From Dawidia cretensis (GTDB taxonomy: Bacteria; Bacteroidota; Bacteroidia; Cytophagales; Cyclobacteriaceae): a stretch of 64,000 nt of DNA. The stretch spans positions 496,001-560,000 of the forward strand of contig NZ_JAHESE010000001.1 in assembly GCF_018598175.1 (NCBI RefSeq), read 5' to 3'. This document shows positions 44,122 through 52,877 of the stretch, piece after piece; the stretch's first letter is position 1; each line of letters opens with the position of its first letter. Both the position numbers and the translations under genes were made by a program. The notes under the pieces were generated by a model, which worked only from the letters and a program-made list of their open reading frames with translations, made no database searches and was not told the DNA's origin.

Positions 44122-45063
44122 TTGGAAGACTTACTCAAGCTAGGATCCACAGCGCTTAAAAAGGCTGCACTGAACGAAGAGGCCAAAACCTATTTATTGG
44201 CCAATCCGGTTTTATTCGGACTCTTAAAAAAGGCAGCCCGCCGGTATACCGCTGGCGACACATTGACAGAAGCTGTCCCAATCGCCGCATCATTAAACCA
44301 GCAGGGCTTCCGTTGCTCCCTGGAATTTATCGGCGAAAGCACCCGCAATGAACGGGAAGCAAAAGAAGCGACAGACGAATTTCTACGCGTCTGCCGAACC
44401 ATTCGCGAAAATAAGCTCAACGCCTCTGTATCGTTAGACTTGTCGCACATAGGCCTTGCCCTCTCGAACGACGTATGCTTTGCCAATCTCACACAACTAA
44501 GTCAGGAGGCTGCTGCCGCCAATACAGAGGTGATCATTAGCGCAGAAGGTACAGAACGCACCGATGCCGTGCTGGCCATGTATCAAAAGATCTCCGCGAC
44601 GCATAAGAATGTGGGGATCACGGTACAAGCTTATCTGCACCGCACGTCCGACGACCTGAAACAGGTCCTTTCGTTGCCAGGACGCATCCGGATCGTAAAG
44701 GGAGCCTTTGAAACATCACCAGGCCTCTCGCTACCGCGTGGTAAAGAGCTCGACGAGACCTACCTGGCCTACGCAGAGCAATTACTATCTACAGGCCACC
44801 TATGCTCCATCGCAACCCATGACCCTTTTATACAGCAATCCGTCAAGCAACTCATCGGTAAACATCAGCCCGCACCTGCATCATATGAATTTGAAAGCCT
44901 GTACGGCATTCAAACCGCACAGCTCACCGCGCTGAAAGGGGAGGGCTATCCTACCAAGATGTACCTGGTCTACGGCCTGGAGTGGTATCTATATCTTTGC
45001 AACCGTATAGCAGAACATCCCTTGAACATTTTTCATGCACTAAATGATATGGTAGCCGAGTAG
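44122..45063 (+). CDS. proline dehydrogenase family protein, TTG start
   Basis: 313 residues of the FAD-binding PutA barrel: SLEFIGESTRN, SLDLSHIGLAL, VQAYLHRTSDDL, RIVKGAFE, ATHDPFIQ and FESLYGIQTAQL, ending YGLEWYLYLCNRIAEHP. Proline is normally held by the pair RR in the last motif (YxxxRRxAE); here it is NR, so the carboxylate site has one Arg less and specificity may differ. No ATG is available near the N-terminus; TTG 44122 is the only good start. The pyrroline-5-carboxylate dehydrogenase domain is absent, as usual for Bacteroidota. Confidence 0.87.
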   Translation: MEDLLKLGSTALKKAALNEEAKTYLLANPVLFGLLKKAARRYTAGDTLTEAVPIAASLNQQGFRCSLEFIGESTRNEREAKEATDEFLRVCRTIRENKLNASVSLDLSHIGLALSNDVCFANLTQLSQEAAAANTEVIISAEGTERTDAVLAMYQKISATHKNVGITVQAYLHRTSDDLKQVLSLPGRIRIVKGAFETSPGLSLPRGKELDETYLAYAEQLLSTGHLCSIATHDPFIQQSVKQLIGKHQPAPASYEFESLYGIQTAQLTALKGEGYPTKMYLVYGLEWYLYLCNRIAEHPLNIFHALNDMVAE

Positions 45064-45089
45064 AGACAGTGCGGCGCGGTATCCGTCCA

Positions 45090-45623
45090 TCAACCCGGCA
45101 CCACTGCACCCGGCTTCTTTTTCAACACCAGTGCGCTGACCAATGCCACGATCAGACCGATCGGTAATACTTCCGCATAGGTGATAAGAACAACGAACAG
45201 AGGATTTTTATACATCTCTTTAAAGGTGTTCATCTCTGTGACTTTGTCCGCCAGTTCGGCAGCGGTAGCACCGCTGCGCTCAGCGTCTTTCATAACATGA
45301 ATCGTATACTTATCCAGGTAGTCGGGAACAACCAGGTAATAATACGGCAGCCAAAAGACAACATAGATCGTTGCGCCCAGCAACGCAATCAACGCACCTG
45401 TCTTAAAGGCCTTGCCAAACGAGATGATCCCGCCAAGCTCTTTGTTGCGGTAGTTGCGCGTGCCAAAAAAGACCAGCGAGAACACAACGATCAGGGCGGC
45501 ATAGCCCAGCGTGTCGTTGCTTTCAAACTCGGGATTGTTGTAACACATGTTGCACATGTACACCAGGTTCACCAATAAAATGGCGCCCAGGATGGAGCCG
45601 AAAATGACGACGTTACGTTTCAT
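45090..45623 (-). CDS. DUF4199 family membrane protein
   Basis: 177 residues with four transmembrane helices: helix 1 at the N-terminus with Met/Cys-rich end (VYMCNMCYNN), helices 2-3 in the middle (GGIISFGKAFKTGALIALLGATIYVVFW), helix 4 near the C-terminus. GGIISFGKAFKTG is a typical block of DUF4199. It is preceded by a LuxR-type membrane regulator (45726) on the same strand, with two AAAGTACCG repeats in the gap. Confidence 0.88.
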   Translation of the reverse strand: MKRNVVIFGSILGAILLVNLVYMCNMCYNNPEFESNDTLGYAALIVVFSLVFFGTRNYRNKELGGIISFGKAFKTGALIALLGATIYVVFWLPYYYLVVPDYLDKYTIHVMKDAERSGATAAELADKVTEMNTFKEMYKNPLFVVLITYAEVLPIGLIVALVSALVLKKKPGAVVPG

Positions 45624-45684
45624 ACAAATTTGGTTTTGATCTGGCCGTAAAACTAGGCCGCACAGGCTCGTTTCGCTTCATACT

Positions 45685-45719
45685 AAAGTACCGAAATGCG
45701 TTTTCAGACCAAAGTACCG
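45685..45719. promoter_or_regulatory. two AAAGTACCG direct repeats
   Basis: AAAGTACCG at 45685-45693 and 45711-45719, spaced 26 nt start to start. They lie between the stop of the LuxR-type regulator and the DUF4199 start, 62-96 nt from its ATG. They could be binding sites of that regulator. Confidence 0.4.
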
Positions 45720-45725
45720 GTGTGC

Positions 45726-46199
45726 CTAGGGGGTGATTCTCAAACGCTTAGCTTTCTCGATGGCCTTCGTCCGGCTGGTCACATCCATTTTTGCAAATAG
45801 ATTGGACGCATGGGTTTTAATCGTGCTGAGCGAGAGGAACAATGCGGCGGCAATTTCCGTATTGCTGTACCCTTTCACCATCAGCTGTAACACTTCGTAC
45901 TCCCGGGAAGTCAGGTTCAATTTTTCCAGTTCAACAACATCAACAGGTTCCTGCATGGCAACAGGTACCTCTTTCTCAATCACGACAGTGTGGACTTTGG
46001 GTTTAGAAAGCTGCAACGACACACCAATGCCTAGCACGGTAAAAAAGACGGCAATCAAGCCCACATAAATATCAATGGAGTTATCAACGATAAGAAAGCG
46101 CCACTGCAGCCACTTGAGCACAAACACCAGCACGGCCATGATCAGACCATAGAGAACGATGTACCGGTAACGGGTGAATATGTTTTTGAGGGCACTCAT
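45726..46199 (-). CDS. membrane-anchored LuxR-type regulator
   Basis: 157 residues from ATG 46199. Two transmembrane helices (about 12-32, YIVLYGLIMAVLVFVLKW, and about 44-64, IYVGLIAVFFTVLGIGVSL) are followed by a linker and a LuxR helix-turn-helix (about 93-157, LTSREYEVLQLMVKGYSNTEIA, SLSTIKTHASNLF). There is no receiver domain. It must bind DNA from the membrane. It pairs with the DUF4199 gene 103 nt downstream, a combination seen in other Bacteroidota. Confidence 0.87.
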   Translation of the reverse strand: MSALKNIFTRYRYIVLYGLIMAVLVFVLKWLQWRFLIVDNSIDIYVGLIAVFFTVLGIGVSLQLSKPKVHTVVIEKEVPVAMQEPVDVVELEKLNLTSREYEVLQLMVKGYSNTEIAAALFLSLSTIKTHASNLFAKMDVTSRTKAIEKAKRLRITP

Positions 46200-46250
46200 C
46201 CTTTCAAAGGTAGTGCCCCGGGTCGTTTGAATCAAGCTAAGGATGCTATC

Positions 46251-47033
46251 CTATATATACAGATCCTTCACATCCGCCTGCGCCACCTCCAGGAAAAACG
46301 CCGCCACCTTCTCCGTAGCAGCTTTAAAATAGCGTTGACCCTTATCAGCATTCGCCTGCCGCGGATCACCCACCCCCGTGTCTTTCGTCACCTGCGACCA
46401 CTTACGCTCAGCCCAGGCCCATCCCTCGCGGATGCCGCTGATGCGGAACTTCTTGGCAGCTCCATCACCAGCCTCCGTCAGCGGGCTCACCAGGTGAGAT
46501 TCCAGGTGCATGATCACACTTGTCTCCATCTCGCCACCGTGGTCGTCTTTGTGTTCAAAGAATGCTTTTTGATCCACAGCCTGCCACCAGTTGCAGCTGC
46601 ATAAAAACATCTTCGGGTATTGCAGCCCCAGCTCGCGAATCATCGTACGAAAGTCGTTGCCGCCGTGACTATTCAGAATAACAAGCTTATAAATCCCCTG
46701 CCGGTTTAATACTTCAATGACATCACGCAACACCGCCAGTTGTGTGCTGGGGTTCATGTTCATATCGAGCTTAATATCGCTTTGCCCGGTATTAACGCCA
46801 AACGGTATGACCGGCAGCACCGTAAGCTTTGCACCCTGATCCCACGCAATCCGCGCCGCCTCCGCGGCCACCAGGCCCGCCTCGAGTATATCGGTACCAT
46901 AAGGCAAATGATAATTGTGCGCCTCGCAGGCACCCCAGGGCAACACCGCTACCGTGTACGGTGTGGAAGCGACAGTCTTCCAGGTATTTTCGGCGAGGAT
47001 GTACGGACGGGGTCCGGTAGGGGTGGTGCTCAT
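46251..47033 (-). CDS. creatininase family amidohydrolase
   Basis: 260 residues. Metal ligands are in CEAHNYHLPYGTD near the N-terminus (near 36-48), NSHGGND in the middle and DHGGEMETS (near 165), the usual creatininase pattern with Zn/Mn. Members include creatininase and FAPy deformylase, and substrate cannot be fixed here. The upstream lytic transglycosylase gene is on the same strand, 11 nt away. Confidence 0.9.
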   Translation of the reverse strand: MSTTPTGPRPYILAENTWKTVASTPYTVAVLPWGACEAHNYHLPYGTDILEAGLVAAEAARIAWDQGAKLTVLPVIPFGVNTGQSDIKLDMNMNPSTQLAVLRDVIEVLNRQGIYKLVILNSHGGNDFRTMIRELGLQYPKMFLCSCNWWQAVDQKAFFEHKDDHGGEMETSVIMHLESHLVSPLTEAGDGAAKKFRISGIREGWAWAERKWSQVTKDTGVGDPRQANADKGQRYFKAATEKVAAFFLEVAQADVKDLYI

Positions 47034-47044
47034 GGTCTGTATAC

Positions 47045-47998
47045 TTAAGATGGGATAGCGATACGATAGCGCTCACCGCGTTTTACGGTAAGCTTCTCCT
47101 GCCGTAGCCACGGGTTGTGACGCTTCAGTAATTTATAATTAATGCCCTGGCTGCGGGAAAAATCCACCAGGTCTTTGATCGTCTCGTTTACATCGACGTA
47201 CCGCAGGGGCTCTTCATTGTATAGATGCTTCGGATGAATGCGGAAGCCATACTTCGCCGGGTTGTTGATGATCTCTTTAATAGCAATGATGCGGAAAACG
47301 TAGCGCGATGTTTCGTCGTTGAGGTATAGGTCGTAGTACGAGTTTTCATGTTGGTCTGCCATGGCGCGGGCCATGCCGCCCATGCCGCGGTTGTACGAGG
47401 CGGCCACCATGGTCCAGTTGCCGAATTTATGATACGCCGTACGCAGATACTTGCAGGCCGCTTCGGTAGCCTTCAGCGGATCGTAGCGCTCATCCACCTC
47501 GTTCGTAATTTCAAGGCCCAGCTCTTTACCGGAGGTTGAAAGAATCTGCCAGTAGCCCACGGCGTTGGCCGGCGACGTGACGTTGAGCAGGTTGCTTTCG
47601 ATCAGCGGCAAATACTTAAAGTCTTCGGGAATATTGTATTTCTTCAGGATCTTCTCCATCTGCGGTAGCCAGCGATGGGCCCGTTTGATGAGGAAAATGG
47701 TATTACTGTGCAGATAACAGTTTATCTGCAACTCCTTGTCCAGACGCTCGCGCACATCGGGAATGTTGAGGGGCACGGATTCGTCGGCGAAGGAAATCTT
47801 TTCGGGAATGTCAAACGATACGGCGGGCACGCGCAGGAGGTCGTCAGCGCCGGTTTCGATCACGCCCTCGTCGGAAATCACTTCTTCCACGTCAGGTGCA
47901 ACGGACCCCTGCCGACCCTCCTGGTAAATAATGTATCCGAACAAAATCACCAGGGTGGCAATGGAAATAAACGTGGCCGTGGTAAGGTCTTTCAACAT
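47045..47998 (-). CDS. membrane-anchored lytic transglycosylase (SLT type)
   Basis: 317 residues. An N-terminal transmembrane helix (about 8-26) anchors the protein; the SLT domain spans about 115-245 with the catalytic Glu in LPLIESNL, the SPANAVGYWQIL block and ASYNRGMGGM. The C-terminal about 70 residues are LysM-like (VKRGERYRIAIPS end). It cleaves peptidoglycan in the periplasm, releasing 1,6-anhydro muropeptides, and resembles MltD. Length is shorter than full MltD. Confidence 0.9.
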   Translation of the reverse strand: MLKDLTTATFISIATLVILFGYIIYQEGRQGSVAPDVEEVISDEGVIETGADDLLRVPAVSFDIPEKISFADESVPLNIPDVRERLDKELQINCYLHSNTIFLIKRAHRWLPQMEKILKKYNIPEDFKYLPLIESNLLNVTSPANAVGYWQILSTSGKELGLEITNEVDERYDPLKATEAACKYLRTAYHKFGNWTMVAASYNRGMGGMARAMADQHENSYYDLYLNDETSRYVFRIIAIKEIINNPAKYGFRIHPKHLYNEEPLRYVDVNETIKDLVDFSRSQGINYKLLKRHNPWLRQEKLTVKRGERYRIAIPS

Positions 47999-48075
47999 AA
48001 ATAGAGATATGTGGATCTTTGTGCCAGAAAAGTAGTCATTGCCAGGGACATGCGCAGGGCAAAAATTCTAAAAGA

Positions 48076-48603
48076 TCATTCCCGTAATGCAAGCGCCAAA
48101 TTTTCAATGACGGCGCTCAGGCCGCGACGGGTTTGCCAGTCGACAATATTTCCATCCGCGTCGATCTTGCTGCGAATAAACGGCACCAGCAGTGAGGCCC
48201 CTTCCGGCACGATGGCTGAAATGGCCGACAACGTCAGCAGCAGCGAAGCGTGACCGCTTTCGCCCCGGGTAGAGGCGGTGATGAGCCCAACAGGTTTGTT
48301 GACAAATTCTCCCGAAGAGATCGTCCAGTCGAGCGCATTTTTTAATGCACCGGGCACGCCAAAAGCATACTCGGGGGTGCAGATCAGTACCGCATCGGCG
48401 GCCTGTACCTGTTGTTTAAAATCTGCCACCGCAGCGGGTATCTCGTCGTTGTCGTCAAAGGCCGGCAAAGACGCGAGGCCGTGGTAGCGCGTGAAATGTA
48501 GAATGCCCTGGCCCAGGTTTTCGGCTGCCCGTAAAACGTGTGCGGTAGAGGAATTTTCGCGGAGACTTCCGGCGATCGTCAGGATATGGTAGGTGTCATT
48601 CAT
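48076..48603 (-). CDS. NADPH-dependent FMN reductase
   Basis: 175-residue flavodoxin-like reductase. The FMN-phosphate loop AGSLRENSSTAHVL is at the N-terminus; TPEYAFGVPGALKNALDW near 80-97 is the second FMN-binding loop. Such enzymes (SsuE, chromate- or quinone-reductase type) pass electrons from NADPH to FMN or quinones; the substrate here is not known. The gene is divergent from the YwqK-like gene at 48721. Confidence 0.9.
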   Translation of the reverse strand: MNDTYHILTIAGSLRENSSTAHVLRAAENLGQGILHFTRYHGLASLPAFDDNDEIPAAVADFKQQVQAADAVLICTPEYAFGVPGALKNALDWTISSGEFVNKPVGLITASTRGESGHASLLLTLSAISAIVPEGASLLVPFIRSKIDADGNIVDWQTRRGLSAVIENLALALRE

Positions 48604-48720
48604 GCCGTGGATAGGGACAACAAACGTGAATGTCGCAAAGATGTTGGGCGCGACGTCTGCGTCATACTATTTTTTAAGTAATTTCGTTGTGGAGGTAACT
48701 CAAAAATACCAGGATAACGT

Positions 48721-49545
48721 ATGCGGTTAAAGGCAATTTTTGCTGGATTATTAGTGGCCGGAGCCTACACGTCAGCGTTTGCCCAGGAGGGCAGCGCGCC
48801 CGAAGAACAGCGGTTTACGATCGACTCACCCGCCAGCCTCGACTTTAGCCAGGAAGAACAGACCGAAGAGCCTAAAAAGAAAAAGAAGAAAAAGAAAGTC
48901 TTCTACGGCATCAAAACCAAAAAAGGATTCACCCGCAAGGGTTTTGGCGACCGCACCACCTTCGAAACATTCTACTACATCAAAAGCTCCGAAAAGCCGC
49001 AGACGTTTGTTCGCGACATTTATTGGTACGACTTCACCCGCAAGGAAGTCCGCAAAACCTCGACGTTCGATCCTACCAAGGGGGTACTGCTGCACGGCCC
49101 GTATGAAAAACGTCAGGGCGAAGCGGTCCTCGTCAAAGGCATCTACTACAAAGGTCTGCGTCATGGCCGCTGGCTCACCTACAACCGCGACAGCGTCCTG
49201 ACCGACAAAGAAAAATTCTACCGCGGCTGGCCGCGGGAATCAACGGTGACCTACTACGATCCCATGGAACGCAAGCGCATGAAAGAAATGACGCCGGTTG
49301 AATTTGGGGAAAAAGAAGGCTACTACTACCTCTTTCACGAAAATGGCACCCTGGCCGTACAGGGTGAATACCACTGGGACCAGCGCGTTGGCGACTGGAC
49401 CGAGTTTTATGCCACCGGCAAGCGCAAAAAGATCGTCACCTATTCCAAAGAGCCATTCGACAAAGAAGTTAAGCCCTACATCAAAGTGGAATGGAACGAG
49501 AAGGGCAAAGAGATCTATCGTAACAACAAGATGGTGGCTAATTAA
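48721..49545 (+). CDS. exported MORN-type repeat protein (YwqK-like)
   Basis: 274 residues. Signal peptide to about residue 22 (TSAFAQ), an acidic stretch, a strongly basic run of eight Lys (near 52-60), then repeated antiparallel-beta motifs with Y-x-x-G-x-x-x-G-x-W pattern (GIYYKGLRHGRWLTYN; GEYHWDQRVGDWTEFY) as in toxin-antitoxin YwqK/MORN repeats. Function unknown; MORN-type proteins bind membranes or proteins. The stop overlaps the convergent YraN gene by 8 nt. Confidence 0.8.
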   Translation: MRLKAIFAGLLVAGAYTSAFAQEGSAPEEQRFTIDSPASLDFSQEEQTEEPKKKKKKKKVFYGIKTKKGFTRKGFGDRTTFETFYYIKSSEKPQTFVRDIYWYDFTRKEVRKTSTFDPTKGVLLHGPYEKRQGEAVLVKGIYYKGLRHGRWLTYNRDSVLTDKEKFYRGWPRESTVTYYDPMERKRMKEMTPVEFGEKEGYYYLFHENGTLAVQGEYHWDQRVGDWTEFYATGKRKKIVTYSKEPFDKEVKPYIKVEWNEKGKEIYRNNKMVAN

Positions 49546-49894
49546 TAGCGTCTTCAAAGTGGTCGATCGCAGGCTCAAAGCCTAGTTTCACGGCCACAAC
49601 GTCAAACCGCACATGCCCGTGCCAGTTGGTGCTGTAGATATAATGCTCCGCCGCCCGGAAGATGTGCCGGGCCTTGAGGGCACTGACCGCCTGCTCAGGC
49701 TCGCCAAAGGCCGTAGAGCTGCGCGTTTTCACCTCGACAAAAATGATCCAGTTATCACGTTTTACAATCAGGTCGATTTCGGTATAGGAGGCGCGATAAT
49801 TTCGAACCAATATCTGGTAGCCTTTCTTTTCCAGAAAGATTGCCGCCAGTTGCTCGCCGTGTTTGCCGATTTCCAGGTGTGTGGAAGTTTTCAT
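49538..49894 (-). CDS. YraN/UPF0102 family nuclease-like protein
   Basis: 118 residues from ATG 49894. The PD-(D/E)xK-like core is TEIDLIVKRDNWIIFVEVKTRSSTAFGEPEQAVSALKA (in blocks), with Asp and Glu-x-Lys as predicted metal ligands. The N-terminal GKHGEQLAAIFLEKKGYQILVRNYR is characteristic. Role in Holliday-junction or DNA metabolism has been proposed but not established. It converges with, and overlaps by 8 nt, the YwqK-like gene. Confidence 0.9.
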   Translation of the reverse strand: MKTSTHLEIGKHGEQLAAIFLEKKGYQILVRNYRASYTEIDLIVKRDNWIIFVEVKTRSSTAFGEPEQAVSALKARHIFRAAEHYIYSTNWHGHVRFDVVAVKLGFEPAIDHFEDAIN

Positions 49895-50025
49895 AAACGG
49901 TTCTTTAGATAACGTTATTAATAGCAGAGTAGACAAATATACGCAGATAAGCGTCAACAGAACTTGTTTAGCCCTTCTTTCGTTATACCTTTATACTAAC
50001 GTTTCACTTTTTAAACGCACCCGGT

Positions 50026-50217
50026 ATGAAAGCTCCCATGAGTGACCTTGTACGAAGAATCCTTGCCGATCGCACGCTGTCCAAGCGGCTGATGATGGTG
50101 GTTCAGTCCGAACGGCGCAATCCCGACGACATCGAGGGGCGTACCATTACCGTAGACGGCCAAAAACTTACCCTCACCCGCGCTACCGCCATCAACTATA
50201 CTTCCAGCAAGGAGTAA
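50026..50217 (+). CDS. small hypothetical protein, 63 residues
   Basis: Starts ATG 50026 and reads MKAPMSDLVRRILADRTLS; basic, soluble, with an RNPDDIEGRTITVDGQKLTL beta-hairpin-like part. It ends 15 nt before the DUF6338-like gene. No homologue is recognised. It is likely real because of its length, start and tight spacing, but evidence is limited. Confidence 0.55.
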   Translation: MKAPMSDLVRRILADRTLSKRLMMVVQSERRNPDDIEGRTITVDGQKLTLTRATAINYTSSKE

Positions 50218-50232
50218 CAGTAACGCTGAAGC

Positions 50233-51036
50233 ATGAGTTTAGTATTCAGCTCGCTTTTCCTGTTTATTCTCATTTCGCCGGGCCTCATTTTCCGGTTTTC
50301 ATATTTACAGGGCACCTACGCCAAGCTAACTTTCAAGGTCTCGGCAGTAGAAGAAATTTTCTGGGCCCTAATCCCCGCATTATTCTTACAGCTCGCCGCC
50401 ATCTTGGTCGTCGATCATGTCACATCATATGAAGTTCGGCTGGAAGTAATCTATCAGCTGATCACCAGCAACGACGCCCTGGACTTTTTTGTGATCGAGC
50501 AAAGCCTGTTGCCTTTTCTGATATACATCACGCTGCTGCTTCTGGCGAGTGTCTTTTTTGGCGTTGTTGCCCGCCGCCTCGTGCGTCGCTATAGGCTTGA
50601 TTTGCATACCAAGTTTCTGCGCTTTGGCAACGAGTGGCATTATTTATTCAGCGGCGAGGCATTCTATCTTTCCAAAAATATCAACCCATCCTCCATTGCC
50701 TTCATCCAGATCGATGTCGTAATGGGCTCCAGCGAAGGCGACATGATCTATAGCGGCATTCTGGAAGACTACTACTTGTCGCGCGACAACAACGGTCTGG
50801 ATCGGCTCTATCTCACCAATGTATACCGCCGCCTGCTGAAAAACGACCTCGATGCCGATGCCCCCAACGTGGGCTTTCTGAACCGACATCTGGACGATCG
50901 TTATTATGCCATGCCCGGCGACTTGTTTGTTGTTACCTACGACGACATCAAGAACCTGAACGTAACCTACATGATTGAAATGACTGATACCGACCTGGAG
51001 GAGGCGAATGAAAGAGATGAACCCGGTACAAAATAA
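50233..51036 (+). CDS. DUF6338-like membrane protein
   Basis: 267 residues with three N-terminal hydrophobic helices (about 4-20, 42-62, 93-113) and a soluble C-terminal half of about 150 residues (YLFSGEAFYLS; VVMGSSEGDMIYSGILEDYYLSRD; VFVVTYDDIKNLNVTYMIEM-like end). The region resembles DUF6338, in which a membrane anchor precedes a beta-rich domain. Function unknown. It overlaps the start of lipB by 29 nt (51008-51036). Confidence 0.7.
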   Translation: MSLVFSSLFLFILISPGLIFRFSYLQGTYAKLTFKVSAVEEIFWALIPALFLQLAAILVVDHVTSYEVRLEVIYQLITSNDALDFFVIEQSLLPFLIYITLLLLASVFFGVVARRLVRRYRLDLHTKFLRFGNEWHYLFSGEAFYLSKNINPSSIAFIQIDVVMGSSEGDMIYSGILEDYYLSRDNNGLDRLYLTNVYRRLLKNDLDADAPNVGFLNRHLDDRYYAMPGDLFVVTYDDIKNLNVTYMIEMTDTDLEEANERDEPGTK

Positions 51037-51733
51037 AAAAACGCGCTTTATAGACATTGGTCTGAAAGACTACCAGCAAGCCTGGGATTATCAGGCTTCA
51101 CTGTTCGAACAAATCCTGGCGACCAAAACATCCAACCGCGACCTGCCTGCCGACGTGCAGCAGCTCACCGACAACTACCTCGTATTTTGCGAGCACCCGC
51201 ACGTGTTCACCCTCGGTAAGAGCGGCCACGAAGAAAACCTGATTATTCCCAAAGAAGAGTTGTCAGACGTGCAGGCTACCTACTATCGCGTCAATCGCGG
51301 CGGCGATATCACCTATCACGGCCCGGGACAGATCGTCGGGTATCCCATCATCGACATGGAAAACTTCTTCACCGACATCCATCGCTACATGCGCTTTATG
51401 GAAGAAGCTGTTATCCAAACCTTGCGCGAATACAACATCGAAGCCGGCCGCAGTCCCGGGCAGACCGGTGTGTGGTTGGACCCCGAAGATTTCCTCCGGG
51501 CGCGTAAGATCTGTGCGCTGGGAGTGCGCACCAGCCGGTGGGTAACAATGCATGGATTTGCTTTTAATGTTAACCCGGACTTGCGATATTTCGGCTACAT
51601 CGTGCCCTGCGGCATCCAGGACAAGGCTGTTACCTCCCTGGAGCAAGAGCTGGGCAAAAAAGTAGACCTCGAAGAGGTCAAGCAAATCCTCAAGGAAAAG
51701 ATTCGGGCGCAATTTGACATGGAGTGGCTATGA
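51008..51733 (+). CDS. lipB: LipB, octanoyltransferase
   Basis: 241 residues, transferring octanoyl from ACP to lipoate-requiring proteins. The RGGDITYHGPGQIVGYPI block, KICALGVRTSRWVTMHGFAFNV with the catalytic Lys, and YIVPCGI with the catalytic Cys are intact. The start overlaps the preceding gene by 29 nt; the stop overlaps the next gene by ATGA. No lipA lies in the window. Confidence 0.94.
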   Translation: MKEMNPVQNKKTRFIDIGLKDYQQAWDYQASLFEQILATKTSNRDLPADVQQLTDNYLVFCEHPHVFTLGKSGHEENLIIPKEELSDVQATYYRVNRGGDITYHGPGQIVGYPIIDMENFFTDIHRYMRFMEEAVIQTLREYNIEAGRSPGQTGVWLDPEDFLRARKICALGVRTSRWVTMHGFAFNVNPDLRYFGYIVPCGIQDKAVTSLEQELGKKVDLEEVKQILKEKIRAQFDMEWL

Positions 51734-52131
51734 TGAAGGACATCGAAATACCGGAAGTAAAAAATGTAACACTGGCCGTGGCCCGTCAGCGTACAGAGGG
51801 GCAAGACGAGTGGCGTGTATACCTCATCAACAACAACGAGGTCCCGATTGAAAATACACTTGTGGCCAGCCAGGGCTATGGCGAAAAAGATGGCGAGCAG
51901 CAGCGCACCTCCGTGTTGCGCCATTTTCTCGACACCATCGCCGAGCATGCCGCCATACTGATCGAGCCCATTGACCCGTCCGTATTTCACCTGAACAACG
52001 AGTACTGGGTGAGCTACTACATAGGCCGGCAGATCTTTGACAAACGTTTTATCTTCGTGCCCGACGCCATTCGCGAAGAGAACATCTCCTTTATCAAGGA
52101 ATTGGAAATGGAAGGCGTACTTCATTCCTGA
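51730..52131 (+). CDS. hypothetical protein coupled to lipB
   Basis: 133 residues starting at the ATG (51730) that overlaps the lipB stop. Soluble, with an N-terminal strand pair (IPEVKNVTLAVARQ), a VPIENTLVASQGYG segment and a YWVSYYIGRQIFDKRFIFVPD block. No family is recognised. Translation is coupled to lipB, so a link to lipoylation or central metabolism is possible; this is position only. Confidence 0.72.
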   Translation: MMKDIEIPEVKNVTLAVARQRTEGQDEWRVYLINNNEVPIENTLVASQGYGEKDGEQQRTSVLRHFLDTIAEHAAILIEPIDPSVFHLNNEYWVSYYIGRQIFDKRFIFVPDAIREENISFIKELEMEGVLHS

Positions 52132-52153
52132 TCGGTTTCACCCGCACGCCACC

Positions 52154-52870
52154 ATGTTACCAGAGCTTCGCGATATACTCTTCCTCGACATCGAAACGGT
52201 CTCTGCCGTAGAGGACTTCGGCTTGTTGGATGACCGTATCCAGTCGCTCTGGACGCGCAAAGCTACCAACCTTCGCCGCGACAGTGATTTGACGGATGGC
52301 GAGCTATACCTGGACCGTGCTGCGATCTTTGCCGAATTTGGTAAGATCATCTGCATTTGCGTGGGCAAGTTTGTAGATGGCGAAAACGGCGCATTGACGT
52401 TGCGCACCAAAGCCTACTCCGGCGACGACGAACACGCCCTGCTACTCGAATTCAAAACCATGCTCGAACGACTCAGCGTCTCGGAGCGGCTATGCGCCCA
52501 CAACGGCAAAGAGTTCGACTTTCCCTACCTGTCACGGCGCATGCTCATCAACGGCATTCCGCTCCCCGGCCTGCTCGACCTGGCGGGCAAAAAGCCATGG
52601 GAAGTGCCGCACTACGACACCATGGACATGTGGAAGTTCGGCGACTACAAACACTTCACCTCGCTCGACTTGCTGGCAGCGGTGTTTAACATTCCCTCCA
52701 GTAAAGAAGGCGGCATTGACGGCAGCCAGGTAAACCGCGTGTACTATGTGGATAAAGACCTCGAGAAGATCAAAGACTACTGCCTGCGCGACGTAGCCGT
52801 ATTGGCGCAGCTGTTTCTAAAGCTCCGCGGCATACCGCTGGAACAGGAGCTCATCGTGCAGGTATCCTGA
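52154..52870 (+). CDS. DnaQ-like 3'-5' exonuclease domain protein
   Basis: 238 residues from ATG 52154. Exo I is LFLDIETVS (D and E), Exo II HNGKEFDFPYLSRR, Exo III KDYCLRDVAVLAQL; the three acidic motifs fit a DEDDy-type exonuclease related to the DNA polymerase B exonuclease domain. It has no polymerase domain. Role in DNA or RNA turnover is inferred. It begins 22 nt after the preceding gene and is probably in the lipB transcript. Confidence 0.85.
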   Translation: MLPELRDILFLDIETVSAVEDFGLLDDRIQSLWTRKATNLRRDSDLTDGELYLDRAAIFAEFGKIICICVGKFVDGENGALTLRTKAYSGDDEHALLLEFKTMLERLSVSERLCAHNGKEFDFPYLSRRMLINGIPLPGLLDLAGKKPWEVPHYDTMDMWKFGDYKHFTSLDLLAAVFNIPSSKEGGIDGSQVNRVYYVDKDLEKIKDYCLRDVAVLAQLFLKLRGIPLEQELIVQVS

Positions 52871-52877
52871 CACATCG

